Shown: positions 45,896-53,993 of the stretch, one piece after another
How positions within the stretch are numbered: position 1 is the stretch's first letter
Layout of the letters: each line of letters starts with the position of its first letter
NCBI RefSeq assembly: GCF_000511175.1
Contig: NZ_KI866530.1
Coordinates: forward strand, 355,892-419,891
DNA from: Sediminibacterium salmoneum NBRC 103935
GTDB taxonomy: Bacteria; Bacteroidota; Bacteroidia; Chitinophagales; Chitinophagaceae
Length of the DNA stretch: 64,000 bases
Reading direction: 5' to 3'
Notes under the pieces: model-generated
Databases searched by the model: none
Told to the model about the DNA's origin: nothing
Seen by the model: only the letters and a program-made list of their open reading frames with translations
Position numbers and translations under genes: made by a program

Positions 45896-47173
45896 TTAAT
45901 GTTCGTGACCACCAGTATTGCTCAATTTTGCATTTACAAAGAATGCTCCTTTTGTTACAATTTTTGCATTTGCAGGAATTTCGTTTACAAAAGTTACTGC
46001 GGTATAACCCATATCAGACACGCCTTTCAGTACTTCTACTTTTTCAAAATTCTTACTGTTTTTATGTTTTTTTTCTTCGCCCTCTTTTTGACTTCCTTCT
46101 TCTTCGCCTTCTTCGTGATGTTCTTCTGCTTTTTTATCGGTTTGCACAAAAATATAATATTTTCCGTCGGCATTTACAATAGCATCATTGGGTACAGCTG
46201 GAGTTGTTACATTGCTAAGACTGACAATACCAGTGATGTTCATTCCGTCAATTAAACCCTTTTTATTGCCATTTACACGGCAGTGTACGGCTATGGTTTT
46301 ACTATCATTTTCAAATGATGAACCAATACTAAAAACAGTAGCATCATATTTGGTTGATGGGTTGTTTGTTATAGTAAAGTGAATGGTTTGCCCCACTTTT
46401 ACCTGTGGTAAATCCTTTTCAAAAACCTGTAAATCCAAATGTAATGAACTGTTATCTACAATTTCTATCACAGGCGAAGATACATCTGCATAACTTCCTA
46501 TCTTGGCAAAAACGTTGCTAACCGTACCATTCAAAGGACTGGTTACAACCAATGCCGATTTTAGATTACCATTTGAAACAGAACCTGGATTGATGCCCAT
46601 TAATTGTATCTGTTGTTGTAAGGAAGCTCTTCTGGTTCGTAAGCTATTGAGTTCGGCTGTGGCACTTTGTAGATTTTTTTTCGCTCCTGCATTGCCTTGG
46701 TTTAGTTCTTTTTGCCTTGCCAATTCTTGTTCAGCAAAAGTTATTCTGCTTGCTGTACTCAAGTATTCTTCCTGCAATTGTATAAACTGCGGATTGGCAA
46801 TAGTGGCTATTACTTGTCCTTTTTTCACATAATCTCCAATTTGTACGTTCAGTGTTTTTATTACACCACCATACAAAGAAGTTGCGTTGGCTTTGTTGTT
46901 ATTGGGAACTTTCAGCAAACCATTTGCTCGGATGGTTGCCGTTAATTCTTTTTGCTCTACTACGCCCAATTGTATGCCTACCGTTTTTATTTGTTCTTCA
47001 GTTAGTGTGGCAATGGTTGGTGCTTCTTCCTCGTGAGGAGCTTCAGCTTTTTCGGTTGCTGCTGCTTCTGTAGATTGACCTTCGTTTTGCTTATCGTTCT
47101 TACAAGCCGAAAAGCTAAATATTAAAACAACTATCGTTGCTATAAACGTGATTTTATTTATATTGAATTTCAT
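45896..47173 (-). CDS. czcB: Heavy-metal RND adaptor (CzcB-like)
   Basis: 425 residues with a lipoprotein signal (lipobox FSFSAC). Barrel-sandwich hybrid halves: TLNVQIGDYVKKGQVIATIANPQ (about 113-135) and ALVVTSPLNGTVSNVFAKIGSYA (about 210-232). A His/Glu-rich stretch (EEHHEEGEEEGSQKEGEEKKHK, about 350-372) and a C-terminal NTGGHEH could bind Zn2+. In an operon after the CzcA-CzcC fusion, 6 bases downstream. Confidence 0.88.
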   Translation of the reverse strand: MKFNINKITFIATIVVLIFSFSACKNDKQNEGQSTEAAATEKAEAPHEEEAPTIATLTEEQIKTVGIQLGVVEQKELTATIRANGLLKVPNNNKANATSLYGGVIKTLNVQIGDYVKKGQVIATIANPQFIQLQEEYLSTASRITFAEQELARQKELNQGNAGAKKNLQSATAELNSLRTRRASLQQQIQLMGINPGSVSNGNLKSALVVTSPLNGTVSNVFAKIGSYADVSSPVIEIVDNSSLHLDLQVFEKDLPQVKVGQTIHFTITNNPSTKYDATVFSIGSSFENDSKTIAVHCRVNGNKKGLIDGMNITGIVSLSNVTTPAVPNDAIVNADGKYYIFVQTDKKAEEHHEEGEEEGSQKEGEEKKHKNSKNFEKVEVLKGVSDMGYTAVTFVNEIPANAKIVTKGAFFVNAKLSNTGGHEH

Positions 47174-47179
47174 TTTTTC

Positions 47180-50100
47180 TTATTGATTGATGAATGAATA
47201 AATAGTGATTACAGATTGGTTTACTTGCTGAATACTTTTGAGGTAATTCAACTGAATATCGGTGGCAGTTTGCAGTGCAAAAAGATATTCTACATAACTG
47301 ATTTCGCCTGTTCTGTAACCCAATTGTGCTGCTGATACAATTTCCTTGGCATTGGGCAATGCTTCTTTCTCAAAATAATTGAACTGCTGTAAGTCTTGCT
47401 GGTATTGTTGCAAGGCATTTTGCATTTGCGTAGCTAATGTTTTTTGCTGTTGCTGTGCATTGGCTTCGGCTGCTTGTTTTCTGTAATCTAAAGATTTTAT
47501 TCTGGCTTTGGTAGCACCATAAGTGATGGGAATAGCAATACCAATGTTTACAGAACTAAATCGGTTTCCACCATTGAAAAATTGTTCGGATCCGTTTACA
47601 TTTTGAAAACCAATTAAAGACTGATTGACGTAGCCAATCGTAAAATCTGGTAAACCTTGCGAACGTTCTACCTTTTTGGTTTGCTCGGCAATAATGGCAT
47701 CCTGATACAAAGATTGAATGGCAGGATGATTTGCTACGGCTTCATTATCCAACAAATTACTGATTTGTAGAGGCTGAAATATTCCGTTTTCTGCAATGGT
47801 AAAATCGTCTTTTGTGTTCATCAATGTTTTCAGATTGGCAACAGCATTGGATAAGAACACTCCATTTTGTTTTAACAATAAATTGATTTCGCCTTTCTTA
47901 GCTTCCGAGGTGCTGATGTCCACTTTTTTGGTATCTCCCGTTTTATAGCGAAGCTGGGCTATTTTAATAAAATCGTTGTACAAACTATCCAATTGCTGTA
48001 ACTGTTTTTCATTGTGTTGCAAGTACAAAATTTGATAATAATAAGTACGTACTTGATTTTTCAACTCCAACACTGAAAGATTTTTCTGTAATTCTTTACC
48101 TTTTATTTCGGCATTAATCAATTGTTTTTTTGCTCCAAATAATGATGGAAATGGAATGGTTTGCGACACCTGAAAAGACTGGTCGAATTTGATACTGTTG
48201 TACTGCCCCAACTGTGCATTAAAATCAAGTTTGGGTAATTCTCCAGCAGTTTTTTTTAAGGCTTTGCTGGCATCAATTTCTAAATCTGAAGCTTTTATGG
48301 TTTGATTATTTTGAAGTGCAATATTTATCGCATCGTCAACGTTAGTTAAACTTTTTGTCTGTGCATTTGCTGTAAAGCCTACCATTGATAAAAGCAATAC
48401 AATTATGGTTACAATGGGTTTCACTTGTGGCTTTCTTTTTAATTTAATTTTTGAATTGAAAATGATATAGAGTAATGGCAGTACAAATAGGGTAAGGAAT
48501 GTTGCTGTAACTAATCCGCCAATTACTACCGTGGCTAAAGGCTTTTGTACTTCTGCACCAGCACTACTGCTTAATGCCATTGGTAAAAATCCTAAACTGG
48601 CTACAGTTGCTGTCATCAATACTGGTCGCAGTCGGATTTTAGTTCCTTCTATTACTCGTTTGAAAACATCTCTTACACCTTCTTTTTCTAATTGGTTGAA
48701 AGTGCCTATCAATACAATTCCATTGAGTACTGCTACACCAAACAAAGCAATAAATCCAATTCCTGCACTGATGCTGAATGGCATACCACGAAGTAATAAA
48801 GCCAATATACCACCGATCGCACTCATTGGGATAGCTGTAAATATTAAGCCTGCCTGTTTAAAGGAACGGAACGTGAAATAGAGCAATACAAAAATCAATA
48901 ACAAAGAAACTGGAACGGCTATCATTAATCGGTTACTGGCTTCCTGCAAGTTTTCAAATTGACCGCCATACGTGAAATAGTAGCCCGATGGTAATTTTAC
49001 CTGTGTATTTAATTTTTGCTGAATTTCTTCTACCACACTTTGTACATCCCTGCCTGCAACGTTGAACCCGATTACAATTCTACGTTTTCCTGCTTCACGG
49101 CTTATCTGTGCCGGTCCTAATTTGTAATCAATAGTTGCTACTTGCGAAAGCGGAATTTGATTACCAGTTGAAGTTGGTATCATCAAATTGTTTACATCTT
49201 CGATACTGTTACGGTAAACACTATCCAGCCGAACGACTAATTCAAATCTTCTTTCGTTTTCATATACTACACCAGCACTTTTTCCTGCAAATGCAGTGCT
49301 TACTACATTGTTTACATCTTCTACCGTTATCCCATAATTGGCTAAGCGAGTACGGTCATATTCCACATTTATTTGCGGTAAGCCACTCACACGTTCTACT
49401 TGTGGAGATGTAGCGCCTTCTACTGTTTGTATAACCTTACTAACCTTATCAGCATTCAAGGCAAGCGTATCTAAATTTTCTCCAAATATTTTTACTGCAA
49501 CATCTTGCCTAATACCTGTCATCAACTCATTGAAACGCATTTGTATTGGCTGGTTCTTTTCGAAAAATACACCAGGTATTGCTTCCAGTTTTTCATTAAT
49601 AGCATCAGCTAATTCATCATAAGTTCTATGTGATTTCCATTCACTTTGCGGTTTTAAAATAACCATTAAATCTGTCGCTTCAGGTGGCATTGGGTCGGTT
49701 GGTACTTCTGCGGCTCCGGTTTTGCCTACTACCATTTTTACTTCGTCAAATTCTTTAATAATTCTTGAAGCTTGCATTGAGGTTTCTATACTCTGGCTCA
49801 ATGAACTTCCTTGTGGCAAAATGCAATGAAAGGCAAAATCTCCTTCCTGTAACTGTGGTATAAATTCGCCACCCATTCGGCTGAATAAAAAAAGGCTAAA
49901 AGCAAATATGGCAACGGTTATACCTACTAGCCAATATTTTATTCTGATGGCTTTTTCTAACAATGGCTGGTATTTTCTTTGTAGCCAATTCATCATTCGA
50001 TCTGAAATAGTTTCTTTATGCGTAGGATTTTTTGATAGAAACAAAGCACACATCATCGGGATGTAGGTCAAAGACAAAATCAACGCTCCAAAGATTGCAA

Positions 50101-51547
50101 AACCTACTGTTTGTGCCATTGGTCTAAACATTTTACCTTCTACACCAACCAACGTAAGGATAGGAATGTAAACTATAAGGATAATGATTTCACCAAAGGC
50201 TGCACTATTACGAATTTTGGAAGCTGAGGTAAATACTTCATTATCCATTTCTTGCTGTGTGAGCCTTTGTGTAGATTTCCTTAAACCTAAATGATGCAAT
50301 GTGGCTTCTACAATAATTACCGCACCATCTACAATTAATCCAAAATCTATTGCTCCCAAACTCATTAAATTGGCACTTACGCCAAACACATTCATTAAAG
50401 CCAAAGCAAATAGCATTGCCAAAGGAATAGCGGATGCTACTATCAATCCCGCTCTAAAATTCCCCAAGAAAAGAACCAAAACAAAAATGACAATCAATGC
50501 ACCTTCTATCAAGTTTTTTTCTACAGTACTTATTGCTCGGCCAACTAATTCTGTACGGTCTAAATAAGGTTCAATAATAATATCTTCGGGTAAGGATTTT
50601 TGAATAATAGGCAATTTTTCTTTGATACGGTTAACAACCTCGTTGCTGTTTGACCCCTTAAGCATCATCACTACACCACCTACGGCATCCACTTCGCCAT
50701 TGTAGGTCATTGCTCCATATCTTACCGCATTTCCAAAACGTACATCTGCTACATCTTTAATAAAAATTGGGATACTGCCTACATTATTTTTTACACTGAT
50801 ATTTTTTACATCATCTAATGAAGTAACCAAGCCAATCCCCCTAATGAAATAAGCATTTGGTTTCTTATCAATATAAGCACCGCCAGTATTTTGGTTGTTT
50901 TTTTCTAATGCGGTAAAAATATCGGTAACGCTTACACCCATTGCTTTTAAGCGATTTGGATTTACGGCTACTTCGTATTGTTTCAGTTCGCCTCCAAAAC
51001 TATTTACTTCAGCAATTCCGGGTGTACCGAAAAGCTGACGAGCTACAATCCAATCCTGCATTGTGCGTAGGTCTTTTGCATTGTATTTTTTTTCACTGCC
51101 TTTTTTCGGATGGATGATGTATTGATAGACTTCTCCCAATCCGGTACTTACTGGTGCAAGTTCTGGCTTGCCAATACCTTTAGGTATATTTTCCTCTGCT
51201 TCTTTTAGTTTTTCATTGATAAGCTGACGGGCAAAATAAATGTCTACTTTATCTTTAAATACTACTGTAATTACCGATAAGCCAAATCTTGAAATACTCC
51301 TTGTTTCTTCTATATCTGGAATATTGGCAATGCTTTGCTCAATAGGGAAGGTTACTAATTGTTCTACTTCTTGCCCTGCCAATGTAGGGCAAACCGTAAT
51401 TATTTGCACCTGATTATTAGTAATATCGGGTACGGCATCAATGGGTAGTTTTGTGGCACTCCACACTCCCCAAATGATGAGTAACAAGGTCATTATCCCA
51501 ATGACGAGCTTGTTTTTGATGCTGAATTTTATAATGTTATCTAACAC
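47180..51547 (-). CDS. czcA: CzcA-type RND pump fused to a TolC/CzcC-type outer-membrane protein
   Basis: 1455 residues, about 400 longer than CzcA. The first roughly 1040 residues are a complete HME pump; TM4 reads GAIDFGLIVDGAVIIVEATLHHL, the DFG..D..E pattern of Zn/Co/Cd CzcA. After a basic linker (KLKRKPQVK) comes a second signal-like helix (IVTIIVLLLSMVGFTANAQT) and a TolC-like domain (INIALQNNQTIKASDLEID, QLRYKTGDTKKVDISTSEA, AQLGYRTGEISYVEYLFALQ). Start codon is GTG. A fused pump plus channel is known in Bacteroidota; it may be processed at the internal signal. Confidence 0.9.
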   Translation of the reverse strand: MLDNIIKFSIKNKLVIGIMTLLLIIWGVWSATKLPIDAVPDITNNQVQIITVCPTLAGQEVEQLVTFPIEQSIANIPDIEETRSISRFGLSVITVVFKDKVDIYFARQLINEKLKEAEENIPKGIGKPELAPVSTGLGEVYQYIIHPKKGSEKKYNAKDLRTMQDWIVARQLFGTPGIAEVNSFGGELKQYEVAVNPNRLKAMGVSVTDIFTALEKNNQNTGGAYIDKKPNAYFIRGIGLVTSLDDVKNISVKNNVGSIPIFIKDVADVRFGNAVRYGAMTYNGEVDAVGGVVMMLKGSNSNEVVNRIKEKLPIIQKSLPEDIIIEPYLDRTELVGRAISTVEKNLIEGALIVIFVLVLFLGNFRAGLIVASAIPLAMLFALALMNVFGVSANLMSLGAIDFGLIVDGAVIIVEATLHHLGLRKSTQRLTQQEMDNEVFTSASKIRNSAAFGEIIILIVYIPILTLVGVEGKMFRPMAQTVGFAIFGALILSLTYIPMMCALFLSKNPTHKETISDRMMNWLQRKYQPLLEKAIRIKYWLVGITVAIFAFSLFLFSRMGGEFIPQLQEGDFAFHCILPQGSSLSQSIETSMQASRIIKEFDEVKMVVGKTGAAEVPTDPMPPEATDLMVILKPQSEWKSHRTYDELADAINEKLEAIPGVFFEKNQPIQMRFNELMTGIRQDVAVKIFGENLDTLALNADKVSKVIQTVEGATSPQVERVSGLPQINVEYDRTRLANYGITVEDVNNVVSTAFAGKSAGVVYENERRFELVVRLDSVYRNSIEDVNNLMIPTSTGNQIPLSQVATIDYKLGPAQISREAGKRRIVIGFNVAGRDVQSVVEEIQQKLNTQVKLPSGYYFTYGGQFENLQEASNRLMIAVPVSLLLIFVLLYFTFRSFKQAGLIFTAIPMSAIGGILALLLRGMPFSISAGIGFIALFGVAVLNGIVLIGTFNQLEKEGVRDVFKRVIEGTKIRLRPVLMTATVASLGFLPMALSSSAGAEVQKPLATVVIGGLVTATFLTLFVLPLLYIIFNSKIKLKRKPQVKPIVTIIVLLLSMVGFTANAQTKSLTNVDDAINIALQNNQTIKASDLEIDASKALKKTAGELPKLDFNAQLGQYNSIKFDQSFQVSQTIPFPSLFGAKKQLINAEIKGKELQKNLSVLELKNQVRTYYYQILYLQHNEKQLQQLDSLYNDFIKIAQLRYKTGDTKKVDISTSEAKKGEINLLLKQNGVFLSNAVANLKTLMNTKDDFTIAENGIFQPLQISNLLDNEAVANHPAIQSLYQDAIIAEQTKKVERSQGLPDFTIGYVNQSLIGFQNVNGSEQFFNGGNRFSSVNIGIAIPITYGATKARIKSLDYRKQAAEANAQQQQKTLATQMQNALQQYQQDLQQFNYFEKEALPNAKEIVSAAQLGYRTGEISYVEYLFALQTATDIQLNYLKSIQQVNQSVITIYSFINQ

Positions 51548-51781
51548 GTGTATCTGTTTAATTTTTTGATAAATAAATTATTGCCTCTTGCCATAAGAAG
51601 CCAACAGATAATCAAATAACTATTGGATGAAGTGGATAATGCCTGTAATTATTTCTATAAACAAACATTCATAGAAAATACATAACACGATCACGCTAAC
51701 AGTACCGTAAAGCTAATAAAAGGCATACAATTACTGAGGCTTGCAACAAACCATCAATAGCATTAAGAAAATCTGAAAAAA

Positions 51782-52108
51782 TTAAACAGTAAATTTGGGA
51801 GGATGCCAAATACTTCCTGAGTAGAAGGAAATTAAAGTAAAATCACGAAGTGTAATTTTTTTAACAACAAGAGTGGGTTTAGGTTGCTTGATTTCAAAAG
51901 GTTTGAAATGGTAAGTAGCAATACTTATACTACAACAATTGCAATAACAAAAAGGACTGCAATTGTCATCGCTATCTTGATTGTGGTCGTGAGATTGAAC
52001 GGTTTCAATTTTAGGAATGGTATCCTCACACTGATTACTTCCATCGCTACAAGGCAATGAAGAAAGTACCATCAGGTAAAAAGTCAATATTGTGATTATC
52101 CATCTCAT
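51782..52108 (-). CDS. DUF6660-like small Cys/His-rich secreted protein
   Basis: 108 residues. Signal-like start (IITILTFYLMVLSSLPCSDG), then a metal-binding-type stretch HDHNQDSDDNCSPFCYCNCC (about 50-70) and the ending SFYSGSIWHPPKFTV, a motif shared with the two Cys/Lys-rich proteins at 29.3 and 37.9 kb (SSGYSSIWLPPK). Upstream of the Czc fusion gene, with a regulated promoter directly ahead. Confidence 0.75.
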   Translation of the reverse strand: MRWIITILTFYLMVLSSLPCSDGSNQCEDTIPKIETVQSHDHNQDSDDNCSPFCYCNCCSISIATYHFKPFEIKQPKPTLVVKKITLRDFTLISFYSGSIWHPPKFTV

Positions 52109-52116
52109 TTATAGTA

Positions 52117-52153
52117 CAAATATAGAAAAATAATCCTTGCAATCCGATTGCAA
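52117..52153 (-). promoter_or_regulatory. czc promoter with a 17-base palindromic operator
   Basis: Perfect palindrome TTGCAATCCGATTGCAA at 52137-52153, with TATATTTG (minus strand; 52117-52124) as the -7 box 12 bases downstream. The operator covers the -20 to -36 zone, so binding would block initiation. It sits just past the stop of the Fur-family gene at 52168, the likely repressor. Confidence 0.65.
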
Positions 52154-52167
52154 AGTTTCATAGCATG

Positions 52168-52581
52168 TTAGTTGCATCTGTCACATCGTCCTTTAAGTAC
52201 CAAATTGATGCCTTCTAATTTAAAATTTTGTGGAATATTGATGTTTGGAATTTCGGTATCGGTAAGACAAAAAGTTCGCTGGCACTGGGAGCAATGAAAA
52301 TGCGTATGCTGTTCTGAAGGTTTGCAATTGCAACCCGATTGACAAAGTGCATATTTTACAACTCCTGTTCCGTCGTCAATAGTATGGATAAGTTTGTGCT
52401 CTAAAAAAGTTTTCAGCGTTCTGAATAGCGTTACATTATCTGCATTTTCAAACTGTTCTGCTAATTCCTTATGACTGATGGCATATTTTTGTTGCAATAA
52501 TTTTTCTACCACCAACAAACGCATTGCTGTAGGTTTTATATTTCTTTGTTGTAAAACATTTTCTAATTCAGTCATTGTCAT
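52168..52581 (-). CDS. Fur-family metal-responsive repressor
   Basis: 137 residues, full length. Winged helix MRLLVVEKLLQQKYAISHKELAEQF, then the metal domain HTHFHCSQCQRTFC and a C-terminal CDRC. A further Cys segment LCQSGCNCKPSE lies between. The layout is that of Zur/Fur-type sensors; the metal is not certain, but Zn2+ fits the czc genes that follow. Autoregulation and control of the DUF6660-czc transcript are likely from its position. Confidence 0.88.
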   Translation of the reverse strand: MTMTELENVLQQRNIKPTAMRLLVVEKLLQQKYAISHKELAEQFENADNVTLFRTLKTFLEHKLIHTIDDGTGVVKYALCQSGCNCKPSEQHTHFHCSQCQRTFCLTDTEIPNINIPQNFKLEGINLVLKGRCDRCN

Positions 52582-52664
52582 TTATTTTCACCAAAACATA
52601 TCCAATTATTTATTAAATATCCAGAGAAATCTGCATTCTCTCGGACGAGGTTGCTTCCAGTTTG

Positions 52665-52871
52665 TCAACAGCATTTTTTGTCTTGTTGTATTGGAGGACA
52701 AGGAACAGTCCCGTAACTGCAATACACACAACAATCGCCTTGCAATGGTTTTAATCTCGTCTTGCAATTTTCACATTCATAAAAATATTGGCAAGCATCT
52801 GTCGGCATTGTTTCCTCTTTTTTGTATCCGCAGTTTGGACAAGTTATTACTGATTGTAATTTAATTTCCAT
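52665..52871 (-). CDS. GDCCVxC domain protein
   Basis: 68 residues with three zinc-finger-like pairs: CPNCGYKKEETMP, YECENCKTRLKPLQ, and GDCCVYCSYGTVPCPPIQ, ending KKCC. This motif defines the GDCCVxC family found with mercury-transport genes. Start overlaps the end of merTP by one base. Probably a soluble Hg(II)-binding partner of MerTP. Confidence 0.85.
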   Translation of the reverse strand: MEIKLQSVITCPNCGYKKEETMPTDACQYFYECENCKTRLKPLQGDCCVYCSYGTVPCPPIQQDKKCC

Positions 52872-53473
52872 TATGATATAATTTTACTTTTTAGTGATTT
52901 GTATCCTGTCGAATTGATAGCTTTTTCTATTTCTGTTATACTTGTTTGTTTGTTGTCAAACTTAACAATAGCATTGCCTTTCTCATAGGAAACCACAACT
53001 TCGACAATTCCTTTTAGTTTGCTAATCTCTGTTTTAACGTGGTGTTCACAACCTGAACAAGTCATTCCTTTAATTGTAAACTCAACTTTTTGAAGTTTTG
53101 AAGTTTGGGTAATAATTGCTTTACTTTCAGTCTTTGGAAAAAAGATGTGGGCATAAATTGGAAATGATAAAAGTAAAGCCGTCATAATGGTAATAATTCC
53201 TAAAAATGATTTTGTTTGCATAAAATTTGGTTTTTCAGTTGTTTCACATTTACAGTCAATTTTCTTTTGTGGTTTCAATTTTTGATACCAAGCAAAAGCA
53301 AGCACTAAAATAGTTAACCCGATAAAATATGGACGAAAAGGTTCGAGCCAAGAGAAAGTTGAAGCAAGTCCACTTGTTCCTGCTATGAGAGCCAAAACAG
53401 GTGTAATGCAACATAATGAAGCTGCTATTGCTGTCAAAAGTCCAGTCCCAATTAGTTTTCCGTCCGTTACCAT
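52871..53473 (-). CDS. merTP: Mercuric transport protein MerTP (MerT fused to a MerP-like HMA domain)
   Basis: 200 residues. MerT part: three membrane helices, with LCCITPVLALIAGTSG (C21, C22) in the first helix and a KIDCKCETTE loop (C74, C76). The C-terminal part is an HMA domain with GMTCSGC (C139, C142). MerT/MerP bring Hg(II) into the cytoplasm for MerA to reduce. No merA is in the window. Overlaps the arsR-type gene by 7 bases and the GDCCVxC gene by one base. Confidence 0.92.
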   Translation of the reverse strand: MVTDGKLIGTGLLTAIAASLCCITPVLALIAGTSGLASTFSWLEPFRPYFIGLTILVLAFAWYQKLKPQKKIDCKCETTEKPNFMQTKSFLGIITIMTALLLSFPIYAHIFFPKTESKAIITQTSKLQKVEFTIKGMTCSGCEHHVKTEISKLKGIVEVVVSYEKGNAIVKFDNKQTSITEIEKAINSTGYKSLKSKIIS

Positions 53474-53844
53474 ATTGTTTCTAAATTTTTTTTATCGTCA
53501 AGTATTTTAAAAAATGGGTCCAACATTTTCTCATACTCTTTTGTCAATGAGTAAAAAATGGTTTGCGCCTCTCTTTCGGTTTCAATAAGCTTTCGGTCTT
53601 TAAGTTTTCTCAAGTGCTGAGAAATCGCTGAAATTGTCATTCCAAGAATTTCACTCACATCACAAACACAAAGTCGTTTTTCTTCATAAAGAAGAAACAG
53701 AATTTTCAGTCTTACATTGTTTCCAGTCAATTCAAGTGCGTTCGACAAATAGTCAAACGAACTGTGGAGTTCCGAAACTCTTTCTTTACAGCGATTGATT
53801 TGTTTAATGTCTGCCTGTTGTCGTGTACAAGAAGTATTATCCAT
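53467..53844 (-). CDS. ArsR-family repressor
   Basis: 125 residues. Winged helix with LCVCDVSEILGMTISAISQHLRKLKDRKLI; the CVCD motif at the start of the recognition region is the As/Cd/Hg-type metal site of ArsR proteins. First gene of the merTP operon, so it likely represses the operon until mercury or arsenic binds. The operator overlaps its promoter. Confidence 0.88.
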   Translation of the reverse strand: MDNTSCTRQQADIKQINRCKERVSELHSSFDYLSNALELTGNNVRLKILFLLYEEKRLCVCDVSEILGMTISAISQHLRKLKDRKLIETEREAQTIFYSLTKEYEKMLDPFFKILDDKKNLETIW

Positions 53845-53848
53845 AATG

Positions 53849-53880
53849 CAAATGTAACTAATTTGTTTATTTAAGCAAAT
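53849..53880 (-). promoter_or_regulatory. mer promoter with palindromic operator
   Basis: On the minus strand: TTTG (53876-53879), 19-base spacer, TACATTTG (53849-53856). The dyad ATTTGTTTATTTAAGCAAAT (53861-53880; one mismatch between half-sites) covers the -33 element. The start codon at 53842-53844 is within about 5 bases of the -7 box, so the message is probably leaderless. Confidence 0.7.
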
Positions 53881-53993
53881 GCTAAATTATGAGTATTAAA
53901 ATTTGGCATTTTATATGTTGACGTAATGGTGCTGTTACTTTTAATTCTTCTAACAATATATTAATAGAAAAATCACAAAAATATTTAGTATAA

